From assembly GCA_902488965.1 (NCBI GenBank), contig CABTYA010000044.1, positions 1 to 8,015 on the forward strand: a stretch of DNA of 8,015 bases, written 5' to 3'. The DNA comes from an uncultured Veillonellaceae bacterium. Its GTDB lineage: Bacteria > Bacillota > Negativicutes > Veillonellales > Negativicoccaceae. The notes below the pieces were generated by a model, which ran no database searches, was not told the DNA's origin, and worked only from the letters and a program-made list of their open reading frames with translations. The number at the start of each line of letters is the position of its first letter. The first letter of the stretch is position 1. This document shows, piece after piece, positions 7,000 to 8,015 of the stretch. A program made the translations under genes and the position numbers.

Positions 7000-7149
7000 T
7001 CAGCGCTCGCGTTGTTTGCAGACCTGATTGCCGATCGTGCAGCTTGTCTTGCACGCCGACTGGCAGGATGTCTGGCATTCACCGCAACCGCCGTGTTTGG
7101 CCGTCGTCTGAAGCGAGACCGTGTTCAATGTCAAAATGTGTTTTGCCAT
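7000..7149 (-). CDS. scfA: Six-cysteine ranthipeptide precursor SCIFF
   Basis: 49 residues, ribosomally made and modified by ScfB. The leader (1-21) begins MAKHILTLNTVSLQ, close to the clostridial SCIFF leader. The core has six cysteines at 22, 25, 29, 33, 37 and 44 (spacing CX2C, X3C, X3C, X3C, X6C) and contains SCQSACKTSCTIGNQ, nearly identical to the family core. By analogy with the mapped Cys32-Thr37 thioether of characterised homologues, the expected cross-link is Cys33 to Thr38. The ATG at 7149 has a strong GGAGGT site upstream and a promoter at 7179-7207. It sits directly before its maturase. The mature function is not established in the family. The gene is short enough to be missed by ordinary gene finding. 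Confidence 0.97.
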   Translation of the reverse strand: MAKHILTLNTVSLQTTAKHGGCGECQTSCQSACKTSCTIGNQVCKQRER

Positions 7150-7178
7150 CTCCGCTACCTCCTCTGCTAGGTGTGTTT

Positions 7179-7207
7179 ATTATAGCATATCCGCCCGCAA
7201 GAACCAA
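7179..7207 (-). promoter_or_regulatory. Promoter of scfA
   Basis: On the minus strand TGCTATAAT (extended -10; hexamer 7184-7179) lies 17 nt after TTGGTT (7207-7202), a weak -35. Transcription should start near 7172, leaving a leader of about 23 nt that holds GGAGGT. The -35 box starts about 10 nt after the stop codon of the preceding gene. Confidence 0.8.
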
Positions 7208-7217
7208 CAAGCATCCG

Positions 7218-7679
7218 TCAGTACAACCACCATCCGGCCGCCAACAGCGGGAGCATCACCGCACCGGCCGTCACGCCCAGACAGCCTTTCGGCTCCGACG
7301 CGCGCATCCCCTCACGGAAAAACCAGTCGTCCGCCGCCTTCATCATGGCCGCATGGCAGGAACGCATCTCGCTCGCCACCTTGTCCCACTCCGCCAACTC
7401 TTCAGGAGAAAGCGCCGCATGCGTCGCCGCATCGAGCTCTCCCCACTGCTCCTCAAAGCGTCCTTTCACTTCGCGGTAAATTTCCTCGTCCATCCGTACG
7501 CGGTACTGATACAGCCCCTTTTGCGCCATCATCTTGTAGAGCATCTCGTCCTGCCGCATGCGCGTCAAGATCTCGGCCACCTGCGGCACATGCGCATAAT
7601 GCGACGATGCGGCGCCGAGCCACTGCAAGTATTCCGCCATCGCGATCCGATATTCGTCTACCAAGTCCCGTTTTTCCAT
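7218..7679 (-). CDS. Unknown protein with a C-terminal hydrophobic anchor
   Basis: 153 residues; I do not recognise it. Residues 1-130 are polar, charged and probably all-helical (for example EYRIAMAEYLQWLGAASSHY and MDEEIYREVKGRFEEQWGEL), with no signal peptide. Residues 134-152 are a hydrophobic segment (LGVTAGAVMLPLLAAGWWL) that ends the protein, as in a tail-anchored membrane protein facing the cytoplasm. There are two cysteines, at about 108 and 133. GAGAGGAG lies just before the ATG at 7679, and a -10 box is at 7715-7710. It is transcribed toward scfA, whose own promoter starts right after this stop, with no terminator between; a link to the SCIFF module is possible but unproven. Confidence 0.8.
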   Translation of the reverse strand: MEKRDLVDEYRIAMAEYLQWLGAASSHYAHVPQVAEILTRMRQDEMLYKMMAQKGLYQYRVRMDEEIYREVKGRFEEQWGELDAATHAALSPEELAEWDKVASEMRSCHAAMMKAADDWFFREGMRASEPKGCLGVTAGAVMLPLLAAGWWLY

Positions 7680-7709
7680 ACTGTACTCCTCTCGCTGACT
7701 GTTACTTGT

Positions 7710-7718
7710 ATTATAACA
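7710..7718 (-). promoter_or_regulatory. Extended -10 promoter of the anchored unknown gene
   Basis: On the minus strand TGTTATAAT (hexamer 7715-7710) stands about 30 nt before the ATG at 7679. No good -35 box is found at the expected 17-nt distance, so it would depend on the extended -10. The divergent tRNA promoter lies about 100 nt away in the same gap. Confidence 0.65.
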
Positions 7719-7797
7719 GAATCCGTCTGCCTTCCGTGCGCGGTATGCCGATCAACGCCGATCCGATCCGCTTCGGCAACAAAAATCATTTTTCTGC

Positions 7798-7846
7798 AAA
7801 AAATTTGAAAAAGGGGGGTGACAAGAGAAAAATTGTTTGCTATAAT
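7798..7846 (+). promoter_or_regulatory. Strong tRNA promoter with an A-rich upstream element
   Basis: GTGACA (7818-7823, 5 of 6 matches) and TATAAT (7841-7846) are spaced by 17 nt, and TGC before the -10 adds an extended -10. An A/T tract at 7798-7812 lies where an UP element would contact the polymerase alpha subunit. The predicted start, about 7852-7854, is only a few bases before the tRNA. Confidence 0.85.
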
Positions 7847-7855
7847 AATTGCTAT

Positions 7856-7932
7856 CGGGGCATGGCGCAGTTTGGTAGCGCGCTTGGTTCGGGACCAAGA
7901 GGTCGCAGGTTCAAATCCTGCTGCTCCGACCA
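7856..7932 (+). tRNA. tRNA-Pro (anticodon CGG)
   Basis: The 77-nt cloverleaf is complete. The acceptor CGGGGCA (7856-7862) pairs with TGCTCCG (7922-7928) with one G-U pair. The D stem is GCGC/GCGC. The anticodon stem CTTGG/CCAAG encloses TTCGGGA, with CGG at 7890-7892. The T arm is GCAGG-TTCAAAT-CCTGC. ACCA is encoded at the 3' end. It reads the codon CCG. Confidence 0.97.
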
Positions 7933-7941
7933 TTTTTATCG

Positions 7942-8015
<74 letters not shown>

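Noticed and set aside
7781..7793. AAAAAT-C-ATTTTT palindrome as a terminator or operator
   Set aside because: The stem is only A-T pairs around a single-base loop; it is better seen as part of the A/T-rich region upstream of the tRNA promoter.

Overview
The window most resembles a GC-rich diderm Firmicute of the Negativicutes type. Three things point there. The gene for the six-cysteine ranthipeptide SCIFF, a Clostridia-type trait, sits beside its radical-SAM maturase. Outer-membrane genes (an LptD-like barrel and a PilQ-like secretin) lie in the same window. Promoters and ribosome binding sites are strong and Firmicute-like. The genus cannot be fixed from this sequence alone.

Layout: all protein genes are on the minus strand, and two tRNA genes at the right edge are on the plus strand. 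Reading in the minus direction from the right, the first gene encodes a 153-residue unknown protein with a C-terminal hydrophobic segment (7679-7218). Next comes scfA, the SCIFF precursor of 49 residues (7149-7000). A terminator-like hairpin (6992-6960) separates it from scfB, the SPASM radical-SAM maturase (6930-5527). After a new promoter (5526-5498) comes a row of cell-envelope genes: a small exported unknown (5446-4994), a 448-residue exported repeat protein (4928-3582), an LptD/OstA-like outer-membrane protein (3585-2188), a PilP/GspC-like protein (2177-1764), a PilQ/GspD-like secretin (1767-523) and the N-terminal part of an ABC-F ATPase (569 to the window edge). Several of these genes overlap or nearly touch, so this is almost certainly one operon, with a possible attenuator at 4941-4985.

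How the genes work together: scfA and scfB form a compact ranthipeptide module, in which ScfB installs a thioether cross-link in the Cys-rich core of ScfA. No transporter or protease for the product lies nearby. The envelope operon pairs a secretin with its usual periplasmic partner domain, but the inner-membrane PilM/N/O genes are absent. In their place are an LptD-like barrel and a secreted TolA-like repeat protein. The final ABC-F gene probably has a separate, ribosome-related role and is translationally coupled to the secretin.

On the plus strand, a strong promoter with an A-rich upstream tract drives tRNA-Pro(CGG) and tRNA-Gly(TCC). No stretch longer than 300 bases lacks a gene. The longest gap, 7680-7855, holds the two divergent promoters.
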